A stretch of 64,000 bases of DNA, from assembly GCF_007748035.1 (NCBI RefSeq), contig NZ_CP036278.1, positions 1,178,001 to 1,242,000 on the forward strand, given 5' to 3'. Both the position numbers and the translations under genes were made by a program. Position 1 is the first letter of the stretch. The number at the start of each line of letters is the position of its first letter. This DNA comes from Aeoliella mucimassa. Lineage in GTDB: Bacteria > Planctomycetota > Planctomycetia > Pirellulales > Lacipirellulaceae. A model generated the notes under the pieces. It made no database searches. It was given only the letters and a program-made list of their open reading frames with translations, and was not told where the DNA came from. This document shows positions 36,184 to 45,496 of this stretch, one piece after another.

Positions 36184-38307
36184 GTGAGCACTGAATATTC
36201 CAACACGCCGAAACCAAGTGAGGCGACCGTGTCGGTCGATCCCGAGGACGTCCAACGCGCAAAACGCGAAATCCAAGCGATCGTCCAGCAAATTGCCGAA
36301 ATGTCGCGAGCCGATGTCTCGGTCGAGCAGTTCTACGACGAATTCCTCAATAAAGTAGTTGCTGCCCTAGCCGCGGTCGGCGGGGCGGTGTGGTCGCTGT
36401 CGGGCAACGGCCTGCAGCTCACCTATCAAATCAATCTCCGAAACAGCGGGCTCGTTGATAACCCAATTGGCCAGGAGCAGCACGGGCGGCTACTGCAGCG
36501 GACACTTGCTAGCGAAGAAGGCTTGCTCGTGGCCCCCCACTCGGGGGCAGCACTCGATACCGACGCCGCCGACGAGCACGTTGCGGCCAATCCCACCGAG
36601 TACCTGTTGGTGCTTGTGCCGGTGCATAACGACCAAGGCCCCCAAGGGGTGGTCGAAGTGTTCCAGCGCCCTGGAGCTCGGCCGGCAACTCAGCGGGGGT
36701 ACCTGCGGTTCCTGCAGCAAACTTGCGACTTGGCTGGCGAGTTCCTCCGCGGGCGACGGTTGCGTCACCTGGCCGAAAAGCAAACCTTGTGGGAGCAGCT
36801 CGAGTCGTTTACTCGCACTGCTCACCAATCGCTCGACACTCGCGAAGCCGCTTACACGATTGCCAACGAAGGGCGGCGGCTTATCGGCTGCGATCGCGTG
36901 AGCGTTGCCATTCAGCGCGGCAGCCGCTGCATTGTCGAGGCCGTGAGCGGGCAAGATACCTTCGACAGTCGTGCGAACGTGGTCTCGCTGCTTAACAAGG
37001 TCGCTCGCTCGGTTACCAAGACCGGCGACGACGTTTGGTACACCGGCGACACCTCGAACTTTGCGCCGCAAGTCGAAAAGACAGTGAACGCCTACGTCGA
37101 CGAGTCGCACACCAAGAGCATGGCAGTGCTACCGCTGTTCAAGCCCGAGCCCGAAGAGCAAGAAGGCGAGGCCAACCAGCAAAAGCGTCGCAAACCGATC
37201 GGGGCGTTGATCGTCGAACAGATGGTCGACTCCAGTCCCTCCGAGGGCTACACCCAACGGGTCGAAGTGGTTCGCACTCATAGCTCGACCGCGCTTGCGA
37301 ATGCCATTGAGCACAATAGCTTGTTCCTGATGCCGGTGTGGAAGACGCTGGGCAAAGCAACAACGCTGTTCACCGGCAATACCAAGTGGAAGACCATCGC
37401 GGTGATCGCTCTGGTCGGTACGCTGGCTTTCATGGCACTCACCTATAAAACCGATTTTAATCTCGAGGGTTCCGGAAGCCTGCAACCGGTCGCCTTACGT
37501 GGCATCTACGCACGGATGGATGGCAGGATCAGCGATATTCACTTTGGCTACAACCAACTCGTGAATAAGGGAGATTTGCTCGTCGAGCAGGAGAGCTTCG
37601 AGCTAAATCAGGAGATGACCCGCCTGCAAGGCGAACTCGAACAGATTCAAGAAAATATCCGCTCGACGCAACGCATGCGGAGTGGGTCGGGAAGCTTGAC
37701 CGCCTCGGAAGAGAACGAAATCTCTTTCCAACTCGGTGAGCTGAAAACCAAAGAACGCAATCAACTGGCGATGATCGAGAAGTGCTTGGAGCAAAAAGAG
37801 TTGCTCGAAGTCTACAGCCCCATTACAGGGCGGGTCATTACCGGCAAAAGTCAGATTGAACAGTTGCCGAACCGCACCATTGCTCGCGGGCAGATGCTAC
37901 TGGAAGTGGCCGACCTGTCGGGCGACTGGTACCTCGAAGTCCTGATGCCTGAAAAGCATATGCGGTTCGTCAACGACGCCATGCGCGATGCGACTGACAA
38001 GGGGGAAGAGCTTGAGGTCACGTTCTACCTGGCAACGCAGCCAGCCGAGTTGTTCCATGGACATGTGGAGTTGATCGAAACCACTTCCGAAGCCCGTGGC
38101 GAAGACGGTAACTCGGTGTTAATGCGGGTGCAGTTTGCCGAGGGAGACCTGGTTCGACTCAGGCAAGACGTGCTCCACAACGAAGATCCAAAAGTTGGCA
38201 CCGAAGCGATCGTGAAGGTACATTGCGGTAAGAAGGAGATTGGGTACGTGTATTTGCACGATTTGATTGACTTTATCCGCGCGAAAATATTGTTCCCAAT
38301 GTGGTAG
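36184..38307 (+). CDS. GAF-domain and HlyD-type membrane fusion protein
   Basis: 707 residues from GTG 36184. The N-terminal half is cytoplasmic. It has a helical start and one or two GAF-like modules (residues about 30-180 and 200-380, the second with RRLIGCDRVSVAIQRGS). A membrane helix near 403-420 (TIAVIALVGTLAFMALTY) leads to a HlyD/lipoyl-type periplasmic part. That part has the half-motifs GIYARMDGRISDIHFGYN and VYSPITGRVIT around a coiled coil (residues about 475-540). GAF domains bind small ligands, so export may be ligand-gated. It heads the run of HlyD and M50 genes. Confidence 0.85.
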   Translation: MSTEYSNTPKPSEATVSVDPEDVQRAKREIQAIVQQIAEMSRADVSVEQFYDEFLNKVVAALAAVGGAVWSLSGNGLQLTYQINLRNSGLVDNPIGQEQHGRLLQRTLASEEGLLVAPHSGAALDTDAADEHVAANPTEYLLVLVPVHNDQGPQGVVEVFQRPGARPATQRGYLRFLQQTCDLAGEFLRGRRLRHLAEKQTLWEQLESFTRTAHQSLDTREAAYTIANEGRRLIGCDRVSVAIQRGSRCIVEAVSGQDTFDSRANVVSLLNKVARSVTKTGDDVWYTGDTSNFAPQVEKTVNAYVDESHTKSMAVLPLFKPEPEEQEGEANQQKRRKPIGALIVEQMVDSSPSEGYTQRVEVVRTHSSTALANAIEHNSLFLMPVWKTLGKATTLFTGNTKWKTIAVIALVGTLAFMALTYKTDFNLEGSGSLQPVALRGIYARMDGRISDIHFGYNQLVNKGDLLVEQESFELNQEMTRLQGELEQIQENIRSTQRMRSGSGSLTASEENEISFQLGELKTKERNQLAMIEKCLEQKELLEVYSPITGRVITGKSQIEQLPNRTIARGQMLLEVADLSGDWYLEVLMPEKHMRFVNDAMRDATDKGEELEVTFYLATQPAELFHGHVELIETTSEARGEDGNSVLMRVQFAEGDLVRLRQDVLHNEDPKVGTEAIVKVHCGKKEIGYVYLHDLIDFIRAKILFPMW

Positions 38308-38416
38308 CAGCAAGTCGAAGTGAATTGCTTGGCTAAACGCTAGCTTGCCTTGCTGTGTTTGATGATTGTCGACCATTTCCCAGCATCGAAAGCCTGACTC
38401 GAAGGAAACGAAAATT

Positions 38417-39382
38417 ATGAAAGCATTGTTGCTCGCCATCATGATGTCGTTCGCAGGTACCATGGCCTGGGCTCAAGGTTCTGGCCGGGCGAATCCGGTA
38501 CTCGGCGACTGTCAGCTATCGCTGCTGCCAGAAAACTACATCGAAGTGTCTGCCGACAAGGCGGGCAAGATCAAACAAATGATGGTGCGAGTTGGCTCGC
38601 TCATCGACGAAGAGCAAGTGTTCGCCCAACTAGATGACGTCGAAGCTCGCATGCAGGTGCGTGTCGCCGAGCAGAAGCTCGCATCGGCCAAGGCCCGCGC
38701 GCTCGATACCATCGAAGAAAAGTACGCTCGTGCTGCCGCGGATGCGGCCAAGGCCACGTACGATGATTTGGTTGCCGCCAATTCTGGCGGTATCGACAAC
38801 GTGGTACCGACTACCGACTTGCGGGCCAAGAAATTGGAGTGGGTGCGGGCCATGTTGCAGATTGAGAAAGCTCAAAAGGATCGCGACTTGGCAGTCCACG
38901 ATTATCAAGTGGCGAAGGTTGAAGCAGAGGCCGCCGAGGTCGAGGTACAACGACGCGTTGTCACCTCTCCGCTGTCGGGCCAGGTAGTCGATCTCTTCCG
39001 CAAGCAGGGCGAATGGGTCGAGCCTGGGGAGCCCATTCTGCAACTCGCCAAGTACGATGTGCTGCAGTGCGAAGGAAGCGTGAATCTGGCCAAGTACGAC
39101 CCTCGCGAAGTGCAGGGCTGCAAAGTAACCATCAAGGCTGAAGTTGGCCTGGGACGCATTGAGGAAGCCACTGGGCGGATTACCTACGTGGAGCAACAGG
39201 TGCTCTACGATGGCGACTACACCTACAAAGTGCTGGCCGAGATCCCGAATCGCGAGGATCGCGGCCGCTGGGCGTTGTACCCTGGTTTGCGTGCGACGAT
39301 GACTATCCATCTCGGCACGGCCACCGCTGGCAGTGCTAGCCGAATCGAAGGGCGCGGCCTGAGTCGTCCCGTCGCTCCCTGA
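38417..39382 (+). CDS. HlyD-family periplasmic adaptor with signal peptide
   Basis: About 321 residues from ATG 38417, which begins a signal peptide (MKALLLAIMMSFAGTMAWAQ). Earlier in-frame codons lack any family resemblance. The lipoyl halves ADKAGKIKQMMVRVGSLI and TSPLSGQVVDLFRKQGEWV flank a coiled coil of about 100 residues. A beta-barrel segment follows. It resembles adaptor proteins of tripartite export pumps but no pump gene is adjacent. It lies between two other HlyD-domain proteins and is probably part of one envelope-spanning complex. Confidence 0.87.
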   Translation: MKALLLAIMMSFAGTMAWAQGSGRANPVLGDCQLSLLPENYIEVSADKAGKIKQMMVRVGSLIDEEQVFAQLDDVEARMQVRVAEQKLASAKARALDTIEEKYARAAADAAKATYDDLVAANSGGIDNVVPTTDLRAKKLEWVRAMLQIEKAQKDRDLAVHDYQVAKVEAEAAEVEVQRRVVTSPLSGQVVDLFRKQGEWVEPGEPILQLAKYDVLQCEGSVNLAKYDPREVQGCKVTIKAEVGLGRIEEATGRITYVEQQVLYDGDYTYKVLAEIPNREDRGRWALYPGLRATMTIHLGTATAGSASRIEGRGLSRPVAP

Positions 39383-39410
39383 TCTTGAAACCTGAGCTGA
39401 AAACCTCCGC

Positions 39411-41681
39411 ATGGCCACCACCACGCTTGCCGACAGCCTGGTTTCGAGTTCGTCGCGGCCGCTGCCGATTCGGATGCGACCCGACTTAGTCGCGCGCAAG
39501 CAGCGTTACCAAGGGCGGATCTATTGGGTGGTGAAGGAGCCAGTTGGGCTGCAGTACTTTCGCTTCGAAGAAGAAGAGTACGCCATCCTGAAGATGCTCG
39601 ACGGACGGGCCAGCCTGGAGCAGATCGCCGAGCAGTTCGAAGCCCAGTTCCCGCCGCAGACGATTCGCACCGAAGAGCTACAGCACTTTATCGGTACACT
39701 GCACCGCAGCGGGTTGGTGATCACCAACGCAGGCGGGCAAGGGGAGCAGCTTAAAAAGCTCCGTGACGAAAAGGTCAACAAGCAGCGGATCTCTACGTTT
39801 AGTAATATTCTGGCGGTACGCTTCAAAGGGATCGACCCCGAGCGGATCCTCAATTTTTTGCATGGCTACCTATGGTGGTTCTGGACCAAGCCGATGCTGG
39901 TCGTGAACAGCATCATCGTGTCGATGGCCGCCTTGCTAATTCTGGTGCAGTTCGATGTGTTTCAGTCGAAGCTGCCGACCTTTCACGAGTTCTTTCGCGC
40001 TGATTCGTGGGAAAACTGGTTGCTGCTAGGTTTAGTGATCGGTGGTACCAAGATCTTCCACGAGTTTGGGCACGGGTTGTCGTGCAAATACTTTGGCGGC
40101 GAGTGCCATGAGATGGGGGTGATGTTTCTGGTGCTCACTCCCTGCTTGTACTGCAATGTGTCGGACTCATGGATGCTACCGAACCGTTGGCATCGAGCGG
40201 CTATCGGCGCTGCCGGTATGTACGTGGAGGTCGTGCTTGCGTCGATTTGCACGTTTATCTGGTGGTTTTCCGATTCGGATACCACGCTGAACAACGTGTG
40301 CTTGAACATCATGTTCGTCAGCTCGGTGAGCACCATTTTGTTCAACGCCAACCCGCTGTTGCGTTACGATGGTTACTACATTCTGAGCGATATCATCGAG
40401 ATTCCGAATCTGCGTCAGAAGGCGACCACCATTCTCACCCGCAAGCTGGGCCACTGGTGCCTGGGCATCGAACCGCAGGACGATCCCTTTTTGCCGCAGG
40501 GCAATCAGGCGTTGTTTGCGCTCTACAGTATGGCCGCAGCGGTGTACCGGTGGGTGGTGCTGTTTTCGATTCTGTACTTCTTGAACAAGGTGTTCGAACC
40601 GTATGGCCTGAAGATTCTAGGGCAGGCCATCGCCATGATGTCGGTGTATGGCTTGGTGGTGATGCCGTTGTGGCAACTTTATAAGTACTTCAAGGTTCCC
40701 GGGAGGTTAGGCAAAGTGAAAGGCTGGCGACTGGCAATATCGGCGGCAATCGTAGTGGCCTTCCTCGTGGGCGTCGCTAGCATTCCGTTGCCAAGCCATG
40801 TGTACTCGCATCTGGTTGTGCAGCCGAGCAATAGCGAGAGCGTCATCGTTCAGCAAACCGGCGTGCTCGAGGAGATCTCCGAGGGCATCAAGCCCGGTGT
40901 CTATGTCACCGAAGGGCAGCAACTCGCCCGATTGACGAACCCAGAACTCGAAGCGATGGTGCTCGAGTTAGAAGGACAGAAGAAACTGTATGAGGAGCGG
41001 CTAATCGCCCTCGATACCGCGAGTCGGCTTGGCGACACCAACCAGCGCAATTCGGCCAAGGGGCAAATTGCCACGGTCAAGCAATCCTTGATTGGACTGG
41101 AAAAGCAACTCGAAGATCAGCGAGAGAACCTCGAGCGATTGGTGATCCGCGCGCCGCGCTCCGGGGTGGTCATCCCGCCGGAGCTAGTTCCCGAGCCGAA
41201 GGCCGTGGAAGAGCAGTTGCCCACCTGGTGGGGAACCCCCTTCGACAAGCGAAACCTCGGTGCAACGCTAGAAACCGGTACCAAGTTCTGCGTGGTTGGC
41301 AATCCCAAGCAGCTCGAAGCTCGTATTCTGTTGGAGCAAGGGGACTCCGATTTTGTCGCAGTCGGCCAGAAGGTGACCGTGTTGCTGGATCAATCGCCTT
41401 GGCTGCACTACACGTCGGAGATCAATGACATCGAGAAAGATGAGATACCAGTGGTGCCAAGTCGCTTGTCGAGCCTTACCGGTGGGCCGCTAGCAACCGA
41501 AATGGACGATGCCGGCGTGCCGCGCCCGCTGACGCCGCATTTCTATGCATTTGCTCCCATCACCTACGATGGCAACGTGCTGATTGGGCAAATCGGTCAG
41601 GCGAAGATTGCGATACCCGACCGTACGCTCTGGCAACGTTTGAGTCGCTACGTAGCGCGGACCTTTAACTTCGATCTCTAA
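39411..41681 (+). CDS. PqqD-like, M50 site-2-protease and HlyD fusion protein
   Basis: 756 residues. Residues about 22-105 form a PqqD-like winged helix (LRPDLVARKQ start, QYFRFEEEEYAILKMLDGRA), the recognition-element fold of peptide-modifying enzymes. An M50 intramembrane protease core follows, with HEFGH at 217-221 and the second site NANPLLRYDGYYILSD at about 312-327 (Asp320). There are about eight membrane helices. A C-terminal HlyD-like coiled coil and barrel (about 470-750) faces outward. This order resembles 'peptide zinc metalloprotease' proteins such as YydH. It may recognise, cut and hand on a peptide. No precursor peptide was found nearby. Confidence 0.87.
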   Translation: MATTTLADSLVSSSSRPLPIRMRPDLVARKQRYQGRIYWVVKEPVGLQYFRFEEEEYAILKMLDGRASLEQIAEQFEAQFPPQTIRTEELQHFIGTLHRSGLVITNAGGQGEQLKKLRDEKVNKQRISTFSNILAVRFKGIDPERILNFLHGYLWWFWTKPMLVVNSIIVSMAALLILVQFDVFQSKLPTFHEFFRADSWENWLLLGLVIGGTKIFHEFGHGLSCKYFGGECHEMGVMFLVLTPCLYCNVSDSWMLPNRWHRAAIGAAGMYVEVVLASICTFIWWFSDSDTTLNNVCLNIMFVSSVSTILFNANPLLRYDGYYILSDIIEIPNLRQKATTILTRKLGHWCLGIEPQDDPFLPQGNQALFALYSMAAAVYRWVVLFSILYFLNKVFEPYGLKILGQAIAMMSVYGLVVMPLWQLYKYFKVPGRLGKVKGWRLAISAAIVVAFLVGVASIPLPSHVYSHLVVQPSNSESVIVQQTGVLEEISEGIKPGVYVTEGQQLARLTNPELEAMVLELEGQKKLYEERLIALDTASRLGDTNQRNSAKGQIATVKQSLIGLEKQLEDQRENLERLVIRAPRSGVVIPPELVPEPKAVEEQLPTWWGTPFDKRNLGATLETGTKFCVVGNPKQLEARILLEQGDSDFVAVGQKVTVLLDQSPWLHYTSEINDIEKDEIPVVPSRLSSLTGGPLATEMDDAGVPRPLTPHFYAFAPITYDGNVLIGQIGQAKIAIPDRTLWQRLSRYVARTFNFDL

Positions 41682-41908
41682 GCCGACTGCCCGCACGATT
41701 CGGATTCAAGCTTCAGACTGCTTGCTTGCTAGCAATGCAGCAATCGAGATTGGCTAAATTGCCGCAACAACCGCTATCGCCTGCTTGGCCGTAGGTCGCT
41801 AAACTCGCCCGCCGCGATATCGATTTTCCGGACATCTCTGGCGAGGCAATTACAATGGCGTTAGCAATCGCTAACCAACGGAGTCACCTGCGCGCTCGAA
41901 CAGGGGCC

Positions 41909-44900
41909 ATGAAGCGAAAGCTTCTGGTGCTGCTGATCGTGGTGCTTGCGCTGGTGATTTTTGCCCCTTCGATTGTTCTGTACACGCCGCTCCGCGAGCA
42001 GGTGCTTACCAAGGTGGTTCCGCCCGATGCGGCCCGGGTGACCGTGGGAACTCTCACCGCGGGGTGGATTACTCCGGTCTCGGCGACTGATGTGTCGCTA
42101 CTCGATACCGAAGGTAATCGCTTGGCCGACATCGGCAAGCTGACCATCGACCGAACCGTGATCGGGCTGCTTAGCAGCCAGGAAGATTACGGAACGATCC
42201 GTCTGGAAGATGTCACTCTGTATGCCTTGGTCGACGCAAGCGGCAGCAACCTCGAGCGAGCGTTGGCGGCGGCCACTGCGAAGCCAGCGACCGCTAGCGG
42301 TGGACAAATTACGACCGCTTCGAGCGGTCCGAGCTATAGCGTGCAGGTGGTGAACGGGCGGATCTTGTCGCGCGACGCGACGAACGGAGAGACCTGGAGC
42401 GCCGAATCGCTGAACGCGACGGTCACGAAGCCGGCTGTCGGTGCGTTGAGCATCGAAGCGACCGGCCTTGTTCGCCCCGCCCCTCCCGAAGTCGGGGGAG
42501 TGCCCGCGGCCGCAGGGCAGGGGAGCACCAATGCTGGGCGGTTTGAATTCAAATGGGCGGAGGACTCCACCACCAAGACCAAACGCCTGCGCGTGGTGAG
42601 CCAAGACTTGCCAGTCGCTGCGATCGATCCCTGGCTCAAGCGATTGGATGCCGGGTTCCGCTCCACAGGGCTGCTCACCGGCGAACTCAACGCGAGCTAT
42701 CCCATCGAGCGGTACGACTCGCTGTCGGGCGAAACCGCTGGCCGCGTCGCGCTGCGAAAGTTCGCGGTCACCGGCACCGCACTCCAGGGAGAGCAACTGG
42801 CGATCGACGAAACCAACCTGGCTTGGAAGTGTGCAGCAACCGGCGGCCGCGTGACGGTCGAGAATCTCTCGCTGGCCAGCGATCTGGCGATGTTCGATTT
42901 GCAAGGCACCATCGACGAGCGCGCGGTTCGAGGCGTCGCCACCGGTGAGATGAAACCCGTGTCGCTGGCGACCCACGGCGATTTGCAGGCCGAAGGGCGA
43001 GTCGATTTGGCTCGTTTGGCCCAGCGACTCCCTCAGTTCTTTCAAGTTCGCGAAGGTACCTCGATCACTTCGGGGCAAATGCAGTTTGCTGCTCGCAGCA
43101 TGCCGCAGCAAGCAGGGCACCACGTGACCGCTTCGCTCACAACGACACCGCTGGTGGGTACCACTCGTGGTCAGGCGGTGGAGTGGGATACTCCCCTCAT
43201 GGTGAACATCGACGCGCTCTACGCGAACGACCAATGGCAATTCGATCGCTTGTCGTGCGAGTCGAAATTCCTCGAATTCGCTGGCTCAGGCAATGCTCGA
43301 CAGATGCAGCTCGACGGGCAGGTCGACCTCGATGAGCTAACCAGTCGGCTCGATCAGTTTGTCGACCTCACCAACTGGCAACTCGCAGGACAGGGCGAGC
43401 TGCACGTGAATTGTCAACGCAATGCCTCAGGGCGTTTTGTCGCCGATAGTAATGGCAAGCTGACCGACTTTGTAATCGCCTACCTCGGCGAACAACTGGC
43501 GACCGAGCCCCAGCTCAACTGGGAAATGCATGCGGTCGGAGTATCAGGGCCAGAGAGTTTGCGACCCGAGCGACTCGACGTGGCCAAGGTCACTCTGGCG
43601 GCCGCCGGCGACGACCTGCAGCTCGAACTTACTCAGCCAGCCGTCATCGAACAACTGTGGGCGGCCACCGACTGGCCGGTGCACCTCACCACGTCGGGGC
43701 AGCTTACTGGCTGGTCGCGGCGGTTGCGTCCTTGGATCGACCTCTCGGCCTGGAGTACCGCTGGCACCATTGAACTAATCGCTGAAGGACGGCTGCGCAT
43801 CTCTCCCTTTGTCGCATCGGTCGCGACTTCGTCGGTGAGCATTCAGCAGTTGCAGGCCGTATCGTCTGACTGGCGAGTGAACGAACCACGCGTCGAGTGG
43901 ACTGGCGACATCGCCTGGGATAGTCAGACAAGCACGCTCGTGAGTCGCAACGGCCGGTTGGTCTCTAGTACCGTGGCTTCGAGTTTCCGTGACTGGTTCT
44001 GGACTGCCGACCCCGCGCAAACAAGCAGCGTCGGCGGTTTGGCTGCGGTGCGGGTGAACCTGGAACGCCTGGCTGATCTACAGCAACCCGAGCCGGGTGA
44101 GCCCCCTGGTATGACTCCGTTGGGCGAGATGAGTGGCAAGGTCAAACTGGCCGCGCAAGGCGAGCAGGTGATGGCCGTGGTCGATCTGACCGGCGAGAAC
44201 ATCCGACTGCAAAAACCGCAGCCCGCATTGCCGGGAGCCCCCGCGGTACTCCAGACCATCTGGCAAGAACCGCGACTCCGCGTGGTCGGCACCGTGGGAT
44301 ACTCTCCGCAGGCGGATCGCTTGAGCTTTGATGGTTTGCAAACCCAAAGCCAAACGCTAGCAATCGCTGCCAGTGGTAGTGTCGACGCACTCAGTTCGCA
44401 GAAGCTCCTGAATCTGGCGGGTAGTCTCGACTACGACCTCGAGAGCCTGAGCCCAATCATGGCGCAGTACATCGGCGAGGGCTTCAAAATCGTCGGGCGC
44501 GAGCAGGCCCGCTTTGAACTCAAGGGCCCTCTCGTGCAACTGGCCAGCGCTCAGACACTAGCCGACACTCCGCAGAATGCGATGGGCAACGTCCCAGGTG
44601 TCTCGCGGACCGTGGCAATTTCTCCAGTTTCTACTAGCACCTCATCCTCTCCGCAGTGGTATGGGCGGTTCCTCGCTCCTTGGCAAAGTGCCTCGCTCTA
44701 CGGACTACCGATAGGCCAAGGCCGCGTGTCGGCCGAGATGCAGTCGGGCCAGGTGCGGATCGAGCCGTTCGACTTTGCCGTGGGGGGAGGACGCTTTACC
44801 GCTTCGCCGGTGATTGCGTTGGAGCCGTCGCCGGGACGACTGAATTTGCCCGCTGGACCACTGCTGACCAACATTCGCATCACGCCGGATGTTAGCGAGC

Positions 44901-45496
44901 AGATGATCAAGTACATACTCCCCGTGCTGGCTGGTGCCACGCAGACCGAGGGCGTTTTTTCGCTGAATCTTACCGGGGCCAGTGTACCGCTCGGCTCGCC
45001 CGATGCGGCCGACGTGGCCGGGCAACTGGTCGTGCAGTCGATTCGCATGGTGCCTGGCCCGCAGTCGGCAGGGCTCGTGAATCTGATCCGTCAAGTCGAA
45101 AGTTCCATTAGTGCGGGCAATTTGCTTGCGCCGGCACCGCAAGAACCGGTTACGCTGATTTCCATTTCGGATCGAACCATCGATTTTCGCCTGGTCGATG
45201 GCCGTGTGTACCATCAGGGGTTAGAGTTTCAGGTAGGCCGTTGGTTGGTCCGTTCGCGAGGGTCGGTGGGCCTGGACGAGACCATCTCGCTGGTGCTCGA
45301 ATTGCAAGTGCCTCAACAAGGTACCGGCAGCAAGCTCCGCGAGCTCGGCGTCACCCGACTCGAGATTCCCGCTTCTGGCACCTTGCGAAATCCGCAATTC
45401 GATACGCGAGGCGTGCTGCAGAATCTCGGACAACAACTTTTGAACGATCAGAACATTGGCAACGCACTCGACAAACTGTTTAACCGCGGCAACTAG
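41909..45496 (+). CDS. AsmA/TamB-like giant envelope protein
   Basis: About 1195 residues from ATG 41909, giving an N-terminal anchor helix (KRKLLVLLIVVLALVIFAP). An in-frame start 54 bases upstream is less likely. The rest is long, beta-rich and repetitive (DLARLAQRLPQFF, GQLTGWSRRLRPWIDLSAW) and ends with a segment resembling the AsmA C-terminal domain (LNLTGASVPLGSPDAADVAG, GLEFQVGRWLVRSRGSVGL). Such proteins form hydrophobic grooves that carry lipids between membranes. It lies directly after the HlyD/M50 set and may be transcribed with it, about 230 bases downstream. Confidence 0.8.
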   Translation: MKRKLLVLLIVVLALVIFAPSIVLYTPLREQVLTKVVPPDAARVTVGTLTAGWITPVSATDVSLLDTEGNRLADIGKLTIDRTVIGLLSSQEDYGTIRLEDVTLYALVDASGSNLERALAAATAKPATASGGQITTASSGPSYSVQVVNGRILSRDATNGETWSAESLNATVTKPAVGALSIEATGLVRPAPPEVGGVPAAAGQGSTNAGRFEFKWAEDSTTKTKRLRVVSQDLPVAAIDPWLKRLDAGFRSTGLLTGELNASYPIERYDSLSGETAGRVALRKFAVTGTALQGEQLAIDETNLAWKCAATGGRVTVENLSLASDLAMFDLQGTIDERAVRGVATGEMKPVSLATHGDLQAEGRVDLARLAQRLPQFFQVREGTSITSGQMQFAARSMPQQAGHHVTASLTTTPLVGTTRGQAVEWDTPLMVNIDALYANDQWQFDRLSCESKFLEFAGSGNARQMQLDGQVDLDELTSRLDQFVDLTNWQLAGQGELHVNCQRNASGRFVADSNGKLTDFVIAYLGEQLATEPQLNWEMHAVGVSGPESLRPERLDVAKVTLAAAGDDLQLELTQPAVIEQLWAATDWPVHLTTSGQLTGWSRRLRPWIDLSAWSTAGTIELIAEGRLRISPFVASVATSSVSIQQLQAVSSDWRVNEPRVEWTGDIAWDSQTSTLVSRNGRLVSSTVASSFRDWFWTADPAQTSSVGGLAAVRVNLERLADLQQPEPGEPPGMTPLGEMSGKVKLAAQGEQVMAVVDLTGENIRLQKPQPALPGAPAVLQTIWQEPRLRVVGTVGYSPQADRLSFDGLQTQSQTLAIAASGSVDALSSQKLLNLAGSLDYDLESLSPIMAQYIGEGFKIVGREQARFELKGPLVQLASAQTLADTPQNAMGNVPGVSRTVAISPVSTSTSSSPQWYGRFLAPWQSASLYGLPIGQGRVSAEMQSGQVRIEPFDFAVGGGRFTASPVIALEPSPGRLNLPAGPLLTNIRITPDVSEQMIKYILPVLAGATQTEGVFSLNLTGASVPLGSPDAADVAGQLVVQSIRMVPGPQSAGLVNLIRQVESSISAGNLLAPAPQEPVTLISISDRTIDFRLVDGRVYHQGLEFQVGRWLVRSRGSVGLDETISLVLELQVPQQGTGSKLRELGVTRLEIPASGTLRNPQFDTRGVLQNLGQQLLNDQNIGNALDKLFNRGN